NCBI RefSeq assembly: GCF_030815485.1
Contig: NZ_JAUSWV010000002.1
Span: 1,426,001-1,490,000, forward strand
Source: Streptomyces rishiriensis
Lineage (GTDB): Bacteria > Actinomycetota > Actinomycetes > Streptomycetales > Streptomycetaceae
DNA: 64,000 bases
Direction of reading: 5' to 3'
The translations under genes and the position numbers were made by a program. Position 1 is the first letter of the stretch. Each line of letters opens with the position of its first letter. Under the pieces are notes generated by a model. The model was not told the DNA's origin. It saw only the letters and a program-made list of their open reading frames with translations, and did no database searches. This document shows positions 15,685 to 24,090 of the stretch, piece by piece.

Positions 15685-16026
15685 GCAGGGCGCTGGGTAC
15701 CCGGCACCCCTGGGGCACGGGGCACGCGAAGCCGGGGGGCCCGGAGGCGCGCCGCCCGTAGCGCTCGGCCAGGCCCGTGACGCGCGCCGCACGGGTGCGG
15801 TCGGCGACGTCCGGTCGGTGACGTCCGGTCGGTGACGTCCTCCCCCACAAGCGCTCCGGATCGACCACGGCTGAGCTGACACGGGGTGAAGCCGTTCACG
15901 ACGACGCGGCGCGGAACGCCGTCCGCCGGCGACTGCCGGTACGCGAGGGAAGCCGCGCCGCCGGGGCGTGCGCACCCACGGCGGGACGGCGCCCGGCGGC
16001 ACCGCCGCGCACGGCGCCTCCGCGTC
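15685..16026. other. 342-bp convergent intergenic region with 14-bp repeats
   Basis: Between convergent EamA and MocR genes. It holds three tandem 14-bp copies, GGTCGGYGACGTCC, at 15797-15810, 15811-15824 and 15825-15838. I see no gene and no strong terminator hairpin with a T-tract. Confidence 0.8.
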
Positions 16027-17358
16027 CTAGACGTAGCCGCGCGCGCCACCCACCCGCACCGCGGAAGCGACCGCGTCGGCCAGCGGGCCGACCTCCTCCC
16101 GGCCCAGCGTCGACACGGTGATCCGGATCCCCGGCGGCGCCTCGATCCGGAACCGCGCCCCGGGCGCGACGGCCCACCCCGCCTGGAGCAACCGGGCGAC
16201 GGCCCCCGTCTCGTCCGGCACGGGGATCCACACGTTCATCCCGCTGCGACCGCGCGCCTCGACGCCCCGCTGGGCCAGCGCCGTGATCAGCGCACCCCTC
16301 CGGCTTCCGTACGCCTCGGCCACGGCCCGCGCGTCCACCGCCCCGTCGGTCCACAGCCGCAGCACCGCCCGCTGGGTGATCCGGCTGACCCACCCGGGAC
16401 CGAGCCGCTGCCGCCCGCGCACCCGGTCGAGGGTCACCTCGTCCCCGGTGAGCACGGCGAACCGCAGGTCGGGACCGTACGCCTTGGCCACCGAGCGGAC
16501 GAAGGCCCAGTGCCGGGTGACGCCCGCGAGGGGGTGCAGCGGGAGGTCGACGATCCCGTGACCGTGGTCGTCCTCGACGAGGAGGGTCCCCGGGTGCGCC
16601 CTGAGCACCGCACGCAGGGCACGCGCGCGTGCGGCACCGACCGCCGCGCCGGTCGGGTTCTGCGCCCGGTCGGTGACGATCAGGGCGCGCGCGCCGGCCT
16701 CCAGGGCGCGGCGCACCTGGTCGGGGAGCGGGCCGTCGTCGTCGACGCCGACCGGGACCGCGCGCAGCCCGAGCGCCGGGACCAGGTCGAGCAGGGAGCC
16801 CCAGCCGGGATCCTCGACGGCCACGGTGTCACCCGGCCGCACGTGCGCGGCGAGGACGCGTTCGATCGCGTCCAGCGAACCGGAGGCGACGGCCACCGGT
16901 CCGGCCGGCACACCGTCCGCGTCCAGTTCCGCGCGCGCCCTGCGGCCCAGTTCGGGCTCCAGCGGATCGTGCCCGTACAGGACCGGCTCCCGGTCGCCCT
17001 GCGCGGCGGCCCAGGCGAACGCCGGCGCCAGCGGTGGCAGCAGCGCGGTGTCCGGGTTGCCCGCGGCCGCGTCCCGCACGCCCTCCGGTACCTCGACCCG
17101 GAGGAACTCGCGCCCGGTCGTGGCGGGCTTCGACCGCACCCGGCTGCCCCGCCGGCCGTCGGTCTCGATCACGCCGCGCTCCCGCAGGGTGCGGTACGCG
17201 GCCGCGACGGTGTTCGGATTGACCCCCAGCGCGGACGCCAACTCCCGCATGGGGGGCAGCAGTTGCCCCGGCCCCAGCTCACCCGCGGCCACCGCCGCCT
17301 CGACGCTCGCGGAAATCTCCGCCGCACGCCGGCCTTTGATCGGATATTCTCCTAGCAC
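16027..17358 (-). CDS. MocR-type GntR regulator with aminotransferase domain
   Basis: 443-aa PLP-dependent regulator. Residues 1-75 are a GntR winged helix (GELGPGQLLPPMRELASALG, NPNTVAAAYRTLRERGVIE). Residues ~85-440 are a fold-type I aminotransferase domain with the PLP Asp/Tyr region (ALIVTDRAQNPTG) and the Schiff-base Lys in SVAKAYGPDLRF. It is divergent from a pyridoxamine-phosphate-oxidase-like gene, as is common for MocR proteins that sense vitamin B6 vitamers. The 23-bp intergenic region contains a 12-bp palindrome that could be its operator. Confidence 0.9.
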   Translation of the reverse strand: MLGEYPIKGRRAAEISASVEAAVAAGELGPGQLLPPMRELASALGVNPNTVAAAYRTLRERGVIETDGRRGSRVRSKPATTGREFLRVEVPEGVRDAAAGNPDTALLPPLAPAFAWAAAQGDREPVLYGHDPLEPELGRRARAELDADGVPAGPVAVASGSLDAIERVLAAHVRPGDTVAVEDPGWGSLLDLVPALGLRAVPVGVDDDGPLPDQVRRALEAGARALIVTDRAQNPTGAAVGAARARALRAVLRAHPGTLLVEDDHGHGIVDLPLHPLAGVTRHWAFVRSVAKAYGPDLRFAVLTGDEVTLDRVRGRQRLGPGWVSRITQRAVLRLWTDGAVDARAVAEAYGSRRGALITALAQRGVEARGRSGMNVWIPVPDETGAVARLLQAGWAVAPGARFRIEAPPGIRITVSTLGREEVGPLADAVASAVRVGGARGYV

Positions 17359-17364
17359 AAAGCC

Positions 17365-17381
17365 TATTATGCACTAGTGCA
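17365..17381 (+). promoter_or_regulatory. -10 box and 12-bp palindrome, MocR operator candidate
   Basis: TATTAT (17365-17370) looks like a -10 for the oxidase-like gene. TGCACTAGTGCA (17370-17381) is a perfect palindrome overlapping its end and reaching the first possible start codon. Binding there would control the plus-strand promoter and, through the 23-bp gap, the MocR promoter. Confidence 0.6.
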
Positions 17382-17393
17382 ATGGAGAACGCC

Positions 17394-18077
17394 ATGCAGG
17401 GGACACCGGAGACGACGGCACGGACCGCCGCCTACACCCCGACCGACCGTACGATCCCCACCCGGTCCGCTCAGAAGGCCTCGTACGACAGGGAGTTCGT
17501 GCACGCGATACTCGACGAGGGCTACGTCTGCCACCTCGGTTTCGTGCGTGACGGCGCACCGGTCGTGCTGCCGACCCTGTACGGCAGGGTCGGCGAGACG
17601 CTCTACGTGCACGGCTCCACGGGTTCGCGTCCGCTGCGGATGACGGGAGAGGCGGACCCGGGGCTGCCGGTGTGTCTGACGGTGACCCATGTCGACGGCC
17701 TGGTGCTGGCCCGTTCGGCCTTCCACCACTCGATCAACTACCGCTCGGTCGTGGTGCACGGCATCGCGTACGACGTCACGGACCCGCAGGAGAAGCTCAG
17801 CGCGCTCGACGCCCTCGTCGACCATGTCGTCCCTGGCCGGGCCGCCGACTCGCGCCCGGCCAACAAGAAGGAACTGGCGGCGACCGCGGTGATCCGCCTC
17901 GACCTGAACGAGGTCTCGGCCAAGACCCGCACCGGCGGCGTGAACGACGAACCGGAGGACCTCGGCCTCCCGCACTGGGCCGGCGTGCTCCCGTTGCGCA
18001 AGGGCTACGGCGCGCCGCTGCCGGAGGCCGACCTCGCCCCCGGCACCGAACTCCCCGACTACCTCGCGGTGCCGTGA
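17394..18077 (+). CDS. Pyridoxamine 5'-phosphate oxidase-like FMN-binding protein
   Basis: About 227 aa, flavin split-barrel family (pyridoxamine-phosphate-oxidase-like). Core segments: EFVHAILDEGYVCHLGFVRDG, VLPTLYGRVGETLYVHGS, SAFHHSINYRSVVVHG. ATG 17394 has GGAGA upstream; ATG 17382 is in frame only a few bases after the likely transcription start, so a leaderless start is possible. First gene of a two-gene unit, overlapping the PaiB-like gene as TGATG. Divergent from a MocR regulator, suggesting a vitamin-B6 or amine-related role. Confidence 0.8.
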   Translation: MQGTPETTARTAAYTPTDRTIPTRSAQKASYDREFVHAILDEGYVCHLGFVRDGAPVVLPTLYGRVGETLYVHGSTGSRPLRMTGEADPGLPVCLTVTHVDGLVLARSAFHHSINYRSVVVHGIAYDVTDPQEKLSALDALVDHVVPGRAADSRPANKKELAATAVIRLDLNEVSAKTRTGGVNDEPEDLGLPHWAGVLPLRKGYGAPLPEADLAPGTELPDYLAVP

Positions 18078-18710
18078 TGCTCATCCACCCCTGGGACGCT
18101 CCCCACGACGACGCCGAATGGCGCGACTGGCTGTCGGGCCACGACTTCGGCCAGCTCGCGGTCAACGGCCCGGCGGGCGAGCCGCCGTTCGTCCAGCCCC
18201 TGCACTTCGCCTACGACCCCGGCGCGGGCGAGGCCGTGACCCACCTGGCCCGCCCCAACCCGCTGTGGCCCGCCCTGGAAGCGGACCCGACGGTGATCCT
18301 GAGCGTGGTCGACGACTACGTGTTCGTACCCGGCCCGTGGCAGGCGCCGCCGCGGTGCCCCCGCCGAGCACGGCACCCCGACGAGCTTCTACGCGGCGGT
18401 CCAACTCCGCTGCACGGCACACATCGTGGACGATCCCACCGCCAAGGCCGAGCTGCTGGAACGCCAGTTGGGTCACTTCCAGCCGGAGGGCGGCTCCGCC
18501 CGGCCCACGGTCGGCGAGGCGCCGTACGGCCGTCTGCTGTCCGGCATCCGTGGCGTCCGCCTCGAAGTGACCGGCGTACGCGCGAAGTTCAAGTACGCGG
18601 CCCACCGGCCGAGCGAGACCCAGGACCGTATCGCCGCCGGGCTGGCCGCCCGCGGCGGCCCACGCGACGCGGCGGCCGGCGAGCACCTGGAGCGGCGACG
18701 GCGGGCATGA
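18077..18710 (+). pseudogene. PaiB-like FMN-binding regulator, frameshifted
   Basis: Begins LIHPWDAPHDDAEWRDWLSG in the frame set by ATG 18077, which overlaps the previous stop. The family pattern continues to VPGPWQAPP, after which one extra base in the G/C run at 18350-18354 throws it out of frame. Resuming in the other frame gives the expected GAPAEHGTPTSFYAAVQLR, then AELLERQLGHFQPEG and a normal C-terminus with FKYAAHRPSETQ. A single-base change restores about 210 aa. It could be a real mutation or a sequencing error in GC-rich sequence. Confidence 0.8.
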
Positions 18711-18788
18711 CCGTGCGAGGTGACGTAGGGGACGGCGCGCGAGGTGCGGCGCGGCGCGAAAACCGGCTCCGCGCCCGCCCGCGGCCCG

Positions 18789-19751
18789 TCAGGCCGGTGC
18801 CGGGGTGGCCCGTGACTCCGCGAACGCCAGGCCGGTGACCGAGCCCAGCATCAGCAGGGTGCCCGCCAAGGTCGTCACCGTGAGACGTTCGCCGAGGACG
18901 GCGACGGCCAGCACCGCCGCGCTCACCGGTTCGAGGAGCATGATCACGGAAACGGTGGCGGAACGCACGACGGCCGCGCCCGCGAAGTAGAGGGCGTAGG
19001 CGAGGGCCGTGGGCACCGCCGCGATGTACACCAGCAGCGCCAGCACCCGGGCCGGTTCCGCACTGTGCGGCAACAGCCCCTCCGCCAGGGCGAACGGCAG
19101 CAGACACAGAGCGGCCACCGTGAACGCCCCCACGGTGGTGGCGGAGGCGTCCGCGCCGCCGTCACGGCCCCAGCGCCTGGTGAGCAGGGTCATCGCGCTG
19201 TACCCGGTGGCGGACACCAGGGCCAGGAGCACACCCCCGAGGTGCACGGCCGGGCCTGTGCCGCCCGCGAAGAGCACCCCCAGCCCGGCGAGCGCCCCGG
19301 CGACGGCGAGCGCTCCGCCGCGGCCGAGCCGCTCACCCAGGGTCAACCGGGCGCCGAGCGCGATGAGGACGGGCCCCGCGCCGAGGGTGACGACCGTGGC
19401 CACTGCCAGTCCGGTGGCGTCGACGGCCATGAAGTACGCCGTCTGGAAGACCGCGAGCCACAGGCCCGTGACCACGGTGCGCGGGAGCCCGCGACGCGAC
19501 GGCTCCGGGGTGAGCGAGGCCGGCGGAGCGTTCCCGGCGCGGGACCGCAGCAGCGGGCGCGCGGCGAGCAGCAGGACCAGCCCGGCCGCGCCGCGCCAGA
19601 ACGACAGGGCGAACGCGCCCAGGTCGCTGGTCCGGTAGATCAGGGAGGCGGCGGCACCGGCCGTGCCCCAGGCGGCTCCGGCGACGATCAGATACAGCAG
19701 GGCCCGCCCGACGGGCAGGGACACGGAATCCGGACGACTGAAGAAGGACAT
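18789..19751 (-). CDS. EamA/DMT family transporter
   Basis: 320-aa protein with ten predicted membrane segments in two EamA repeats, starting [19 protein letters not shown] and second repeat [19 protein letters not shown] 19751 has GGAGAG six bases upstream; the longer open frame upstream lacks family character. Convergent with the PaiB-like gene. The second transporter of this type follows on the same strand. Confidence 0.85.
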   Translation of the reverse strand: MSFFSRPDSVSLPVGRALLYLIVAGAAWGTAGAAASLIYRTSDLGAFALSFWRGAAGLVLLLAARPLLRSRAGNAPPASLTPEPSRRGLPRTVVTGLWLAVFQTAYFMAVDATGLAVATVVTLGAGPVLIALGARLTLGERLGRGGALAVAGALAGLGVLFAGGTGPAVHLGGVLLALVSATGYSAMTLLTRRWGRDGGADASATTVGAFTVAALCLLPFALAEGLLPHSAEPARVLALLVYIAAVPTALAYALYFAGAAVVRSATVSVIMLLEPVSAAVLAVAVLGERLTVTTLAGTLLMLGSVTGLAFAESRATPAPA

Positions 19752-19835
19752 GCGTTCTCTCCGCACGGAAGTTCGGGAAGAGACCACCGCGTGGGCAGCG
19801 GTCCTCGGACTTCTTCTGCGGGCAGCACCGTCGAG

Positions 19836-19854
19836 CCCGGCAGCGCGTGCCGGG
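19836..19854 (-). terminator. Hairpin between the EamA genes
   Basis: CCCGGCA (19836-19842) pairs with TGCCGGG (19848-19854), 5-nt loop, downstream of the 19930 gene on the minus strand. Short, so confidence is limited. Confidence 0.4.
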
Positions 19855-19929
19855 CATGCTTGACCGGAGGGCCCGCCTCAGGCGGCCGGGGGCGGGAGAA
19901 CGCGTGCGTCCGAAGGCATGATCGCCACC

Positions 19930-20934
19930 CTAGGCGGCCGTTCCGCGGGCCGACAACTCCCTTTCGGGACCGCCGCCGGCCACCGGCTCCGGGGCGCCCT
20001 TGGCCGGTGCGGACGACTGGGCGATGAACGCGCCCAGGAGGACCACCGCCCCGCCCACGATCTGCGGCGGCGACAGGTGCTCGCCGAGCAGCACCCAGGC
20101 CAGCACCGTCGCGATGACCGCCTCCAGACAGGCCACCACCCCCGCGACCTGGGGAGAGAGCCGGCGCACGGAGACCACGCCGGTGATGTACGCGACCACC
20201 GTCGCGATGAGCACGATCCAGCCGAGCAGCGCCCAGGCGGGGACCGCGGCGCCGTTCATCCCTGCGGTGTGCGCGAGCACCGACCAGTCCATGCCCCAGG
20301 GACGGGAGACGGCGGTCAGGACGACGGCGCCCACGAGAAGGCCGTACGCGATGACGCCGAGCGGATCGGGGAGGTCCTCCCCGGAGTCGCTGCCCTGGTC
20401 GGACAGGACGAAGTAGCCGACCTGACAGCAGGCGGCCGCGAGCGCGAGGAGCAGTCCCAGGACGTCGAAACTCAGCCCCGCCCAGATCTCGACGACACAG
20501 GCGAGGCCGCCCACCGCGAGGACCACGCCGAGCGCGGCGGCGCGTGTCACGGGCCGCCGCTGCACGAACCGGACCCAGCCGAGCACCAGGGCGGGCGCGA
20601 GGTACTCGACCAGCAGCGCCACGCCGACCGGGATACGGGAGATCGCGGCGAAGTAGAACGCCTGCACTCCCGCCACGCCGAGCAGGCCGAACCCGGCGAG
20701 CAGCGCCGGACGGGTCCGCAGCAGGGCGCGGTGCCGTACGGCGAGCGGCAGCATCACCAGGGCCGCGCCGGTCACCCGCAGCCACACCACGTGCAGCGGA
20801 TCGAGGCCCGCCTCGATCAGCGGCTTGGCCGCGACCCCGGATCCGCCGAAGGCGATGGCCGACCCGATCGCCAGACCGAGCCCGATGCCCCTTCCGCGCT
20901 TGCCCTCACTGCTCACAGACGTATGCACGGCCAC
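19930..20934 (-). CDS. EamA/DMT family transporter
   Basis: 334-aa drug/metabolite-type transporter with ten membrane segments; segment one includes AIAFGGSGVAAKPLIEAG, and the RIPVGVALLVEYLAPALV motif region is typical. A hydrophilic loop (SDQGSDSGEDLPDP) divides the halves, and the C-terminus is a cytoplasmic Gly/Pro tail. With 14743 and 18789 it is one of three EamA proteins within 6 kb. Substrate unknown. Confidence 0.85.
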   Translation of the reverse strand: MAVHTSVSSEGKRGRGIGLGLAIGSAIAFGGSGVAAKPLIEAGLDPLHVVWLRVTGAALVMLPLAVRHRALLRTRPALLAGFGLLGVAGVQAFYFAAISRIPVGVALLVEYLAPALVLGWVRFVQRRPVTRAAALGVVLAVGGLACVVEIWAGLSFDVLGLLLALAAACCQVGYFVLSDQGSDSGEDLPDPLGVIAYGLLVGAVVLTAVSRPWGMDWSVLAHTAGMNGAAVPAWALLGWIVLIATVVAYITGVVSVRRLSPQVAGVVACLEAVIATVLAWVLLGEHLSPPQIVGGAVVLLGAFIAQSSAPAKGAPEPVAGGGPERELSARGTAA

Positions 20935-21055
20935 ATGATGACAGGCGATGACATGACCGTCACCCCCGTTGACACCTGTCTCATCGACTGGACGGCACCG
21001 CTCGGCGACGCGCGGAACTGCCGGGCGGCATGCACCGGAGCCGATCGCCGGGCGC

Positions 21056-21616
21056 TCAGCAGGCGTCTTCGGCGCCTTCGGGGTGGGCCTCGCGCTCGCG
21101 CGGGCCGTCCTCGATGCGTGCGCGCAGTTCGTGGACGTCGACGGCGGCCCGGGTCAGCACCTCGACGGCCCTCGCCCGCGGGTCCGCGACGATCGCCGCG
21201 AGCAGGTCGACACCCCGGGCCGGCACTCCGTCCCGCCGGGCGGCCCGTACGCATGCGTTCTCCAGGGCGGCCGCGGCCAGCGGGGAGAATCCCTCGACGA
21301 CCGTGACGGCGGACAGGGTCCCCGAGTCCTCGACGCCGGTCTGCCAGCGCAGGCCGTAGCCGATGCTGCGCTGGACGAGGTAGCCGAGCAGCCGGGCGAG
21401 CCGGGGTCCGCCGTCGAAGGCGGCGCGCACCTGAGGATCCTGCTCCAGGAGCGCGTGCAGCAGATGGGCCGTATCGACCTGCCGGTCCCCGTCCCGCACC
21501 GCCCTTCGGCGGGCGGCGGAGAGCGCCGCCGCGGGCTCGGCGGCGAGCCTGGGGTCGTCGTCCGTGCAGTGCGCCACCGGGTTCTGGGGCGACCGCCGGA
21601 AAGTACGGGATTGCAC
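21056..21616 (-). CDS. Clp N-terminal domain protein
   Basis: 186-aa protein with two Clp N-type helical repeats (RQVDTAHLLHALLEQDPQVR; FSPLAAAALENACVRAARRD then GVDLLAAIVADPRARAVEVL) but no AAA+ ATPase module. Stand-alone Clp N-domains act as adaptors or substrate binders; which protease or chaperone it serves cannot be told. GTG 21616 is used; a weaker GTG lies 13 codons in. Confidence 0.8.
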   Translation of the reverse strand: MQSRTFRRSPQNPVAHCTDDDPRLAAEPAAALSAARRRAVRDGDRQVDTAHLLHALLEQDPQVRAAFDGGPRLARLLGYLVQRSIGYGLRWQTGVEDSGTLSAVTVVEGFSPLAAAALENACVRAARRDGVPARGVDLLAAIVADPRARAVEVLTRAAVDVHELRARIEDGPREREAHPEGAEDAC

Positions 21617-21916
21617 AACCCCACCCCATCAGTCCCGGCCGGGTGCGGTCATCCCCGGCGGGGAGCATCTTCGCGTCCCACACGGAGCGGACGCCGGCCG
21701 TCGGAATCTCCTCCCTACGGATGAGATCAGGCCCGCCCCCTCCGGGACGCGTGTCATCCTGCCGCACGCCCCCCGTTGACGGGCCGAACCCGACCCCCGT
21801 GCGTCGACACGCTCCTCCACATTTCCTGACGGTTCGTCAGTATTGAATGTTCGAGGCCCTGGAGCTACGTTCCGCGACACCGCAGCCCGAGTTGCCCGAC
21901 ACGAAGAGGTGGTCGC
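21617..21916. other. 300-bp divergent intergenic region
   Basis: Between the Clp N-domain gene and the SRPBCC gene. Apart from the CTGACG-N3-CGTCAG operator at 21826-21840 and the following TATTGA (possible -10), I see no gene or stable hairpin. Confidence 0.7.
21826..21840 (+). promoter_or_regulatory. CTGACG-N3-CGTCAG palindrome upstream of SRPBCC gene
   Basis: Perfect 6-bp arms around GTT, then TATTGA as a candidate -10 six bases downstream of the second arm start region. The site would let a dimeric regulator occlude the SRPBCC promoter. Confidence 0.55.
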
Positions 21917-22345
21917 ATGGCCGAAGTCAGCGCGGAGGCACGCATCCAGGCACCGGCCGAGAAGGTGTGGGCACAGCTCACCGACTGGCCGGCGTACGGG
22001 GAGTGGAACGCGACCCACACCAATTTCCCCAAGGGCGGCCCCGAGACCCTCGCAGTGGGCGCGACCTTCCAGGAGAACATGAAGCTCATGGGCTTCCCGG
22101 CCGAGGTCGAGTGGACCGTGGCGGAGCTGGAGCCGGCCCGGTTGCTCGTCATCCGCGGAAAGGGTCCGATGGCGGTGTCCGTCGCCACCCGCTACACGCT
22201 GACACCCGACGGCGACGCGACGACGGTCCGCATCGACGGCGAGTTCACGGGCGCGGCCGTGTCGCTGATGGCGGGCCGGCTCAAGGACTCCGGCACGGCC
22301 GCACTGACCGAGTCGCTGCGCAAGCTGGGCGGACTGGTCGCCTGA
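21917..22345 (+). CDS. SRPBCC family (polyketide cyclase/dehydrase-like) protein
   Basis: 142-aa START-like ligand-binding fold: VSAEARIQAPAEKVWAQLTD at the start, conserved Trp/Pro in DWPAYGEWN, strands FQENMKLMGFPAEVEWTVAE and ATRYTLTPDGDATTVRIDGEF, then the long C-terminal helix. Proteins of this type bind lipids or aromatic ligands; specific activity is not readable. ATG 21917 has GAGG upstream at a normal distance. Confidence 0.85.
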   Translation: MAEVSAEARIQAPAEKVWAQLTDWPAYGEWNATHTNFPKGGPETLAVGATFQENMKLMGFPAEVEWTVAELEPARLLVIRGKGPMAVSVATRYTLTPDGDATTVRIDGEFTGAAVSLMAGRLKDSGTAALTESLRKLGGLVA

Positions 22346-22374
22346 CGGGGCGGGGCGGGGCGCACGGCGCGCGA

Positions 22375-22406
22375 AGGCGCCCCGCGGACGGCTCCACGGG
22401 GCGCCT
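22375..22406. terminator. Bidirectional terminator
   Basis: AGGCGCCCCG (22375-22384) pairs perfectly with CGGGGCGCCT (22397-22406), 12-nt loop, between the convergent SRPBCC and PadR genes. Confidence 0.75.
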
Positions 22407-22425
22407 CGAGATCGTCGTACGGCGA

Positions 22426-23046
22426 TCAGTCCTCGTCGGCGAGAATCAGGTACAGCTTCTTGCGGGCGTCGTTGATGACCGTGAGCGCCTTCTCGCGCTG
22501 CTCCTTGCTGCCGGTCTTCCAGACCTGCCCGAAGGCCTCCATCAGACCGAAGCCGGCCTGGCGGATCTCACTGAGAGCCTCCCAGTCGACCCCGCGCGAG
22601 GCCTCCTCCCAGGGGGCCTCCGGGCCCTCCTCGGCGGCCGTGCGGCCTTCGTCGGTGAGCGAGAACAGCTTCTTGCCGCCATCGCTCTCGCTGCTGATCA
22701 GACCCTCGTCCTCCAGCAGCTGGAGGGTGGGGTACACCGAGCCCGGGCTGGGCTTCCACGCCCCGCCACTGCGCTCGGCGATCTCCTGGATCATCTCGTA
22801 GCCGTGCATGGCCCGGTCCTTCAGGAGGGCCAGGATCGAGGCCCGTACGTCACCGCGCCGTGCCCTCCCCCTGGGTCCGCCACGCCCTCGTCCGCCCCAG
22901 GGGCCGCCGAAGCCCGGCCCGAAGCCGGGACCGCCGGGGCCGCCCGGACCGAAGGGTCCGAAAGCCGCCCGCCGTCCGTCGAAGCCGCCGCGGCCACGCC
23001 GGGGGTCGTCCTGTCCATGTCCACGCTCGAATCCGTGGGTACGCAT
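22426..23046 (-). CDS. PadR family transcriptional regulator
   Basis: 206-aa repressor. The first ~60 residues are Gly/Pro/Arg-rich (FGPGGPGGPGFGPGFGGPWG), probably flexible. A PadR winged helix follows: RASILALLKDRAMHGYEMIQ, PSPGSVYPTLQLLEDEGLI, then a C-terminal helical dimer domain. ATG 23046 is fixed by AAGGAG nine bases upstream. It is divergent from the SDR gene at 23177; a nested palindromic operator directly upstream suggests autoregulation and control of the SDR. The effector is unknown. Confidence 0.9.
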   Translation of the reverse strand: MRTHGFERGHGQDDPRRGRGGFDGRRAAFGPFGPGGPGGPGFGPGFGGPWGGRGRGGPRGRARRGDVRASILALLKDRAMHGYEMIQEIAERSGGAWKPSPGSVYPTLQLLEDEGLISSESDGGKKLFSLTDEGRTAAEEGPEAPWEEASRGVDWEALSEIRQAGFGLMEAFGQVWKTGSKEQREKALTVINDARKKLYLILADED

Positions 23047-23067
23047 CGCAAACCACTCCTTCATTCC

Positions 23068-23103
23068 ATCGTTGATCTGTCGCGATGCGTCAACGATATA
23101 TCG
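23068..23103. promoter_or_regulatory. Nested PadR operator
   Basis: ATCGTTGA (23068-23075) and TCAACGAT (23090-23097) are a perfect 8-bp inverted repeat, 14-bp spacer. The right arm overlaps a second perfect palindrome, CGATATATCG (23094-23103). It lies 21 bp upstream of the PadR start. Confidence 0.75.
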
Positions 23104-23176
23104 GAAGAGTTTCGTTGGCAAGGCTCAGCCACCGTCGGGGAATCCTCGGGGCGCGGACGCCGTCTAGGGTGCGGAC

Positions 23177-23980
23177 ATGACATCCCGCAGCCCTGCGCAC
23201 GGCACCCCGGACACCTATCTCTCCGAACTGTTCTCGCTGGCCGGCCGGGTCGCCGTGGTGACCGGCGGCAGTTCGGGCATCGGCCGGGCCATCGCGGGCG
23301 CCCTCGCCCGGGCGGGGGCGGGCGTGGTGATCGTGGCGCGCAAGGAGGCGGAGCTTGCCGCCACGGTCGACGAGCTGACGGCGGACGGTTGCCGGGCGGC
23401 CTGGGTGAGCGCCGACCTGAGCACCCGCGCCGGGGTGCGCGCCGCCGCGGAGCAGGCGGCCGAGGTGTACGGCGAGCCCGACATCCTCGTCAACTGCGCG
23501 GGCATCAATCTCCGCCCGCCGATGGGCGAGCTGGGCGAGGAGGTGTGGGACGCCACGATGGCGGTGAACCTGGAGGCGCCCTATCTGCTGGGACTGCGGT
23601 TCGGGCCCGGCATGGCCGAGCGCGGCTTCGGCCGGATCATCCACATCAGCTCCCAGCAAGCCCACCGCGCGTTCGTGCAAAGTGGCGCCTACGGCGTCTC
23701 CAAGGGAGCCCTGGAGTCGCTGGCCCGCTCGCAGGCCGAGGCCTGGTCGCCGTACGGCGTCACCTGCAACACGCTGGTGCCCGGGTTCGTCCTGACCCCG
23801 CTCAACGCGCGGTTGCAGTCCGACCCGGAGAAGGTGGCGGAACTGGCCGCGCGCACGATGGTCGGGCGCAACGGCCTCGCCGAGGACTTCGCCGGAGCCG
23901 CCGTGTTCCTCGCCGGCCGCTCCTCCGGCTATGTGACCGGACAGGCGCTCTTCGTCGACGGCGGCTTCTCCGTGCACTGA
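23177..23980 (+). CDS. SDR family oxidoreductase
   Basis: 267-aa classical short-chain dehydrogenase: TGGSSGIGRAIAGALARAGA (cofactor), NCAGINLR in place of NNAG, active site HISSQQAHRAFVQSGAYGVSK with Ser, Tyr, Lys, and the C-terminal VDGGFSVH. Resembles gluconate 5-dehydrogenase/FabG-like members. TAGGGT (23165-23170) lies seven bases before the ATG, so the message may be leaderless. Probably under the divergent PadR. Confidence 0.85.
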   Translation: MTSRSPAHGTPDTYLSELFSLAGRVAVVTGGSSGIGRAIAGALARAGAGVVIVARKEAELAATVDELTADGCRAAWVSADLSTRAGVRAAAEQAAEVYGEPDILVNCAGINLRPPMGELGEEVWDATMAVNLEAPYLLGLRFGPGMAERGFGRIIHISSQQAHRAFVQSGAYGVSKGALESLARSQAEAWSPYGVTCNTLVPGFVLTPLNARLQSDPEKVAELAARTMVGRNGLAEDFAGAAVFLAGRSSGYVTGQALFVDGGFSVH

Positions 23981-24028
23981 CTTCTCCGTGCGCTGACGCC
24001 AGGAAAGGCCCACGCGCCCACGTCCGTC

Positions 24029-24086
24029 CGCGGCTCCCGCCGCTGTGCGGTACCGGCTCCGGTACCGCACAGCGGCGGGAGCCGCG
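24029..24086. terminator. Strong bidirectional terminator
   Basis: 27-bp perfect stem (24029-24055 with 24060-24086), 4-nt GCTC loop, between the convergent SDR and amidotransferase genes. No U-tract; strength comes from the stem, as often in Streptomyces. Confidence 0.9.
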
Positions 24087-24090
24087 CGCG

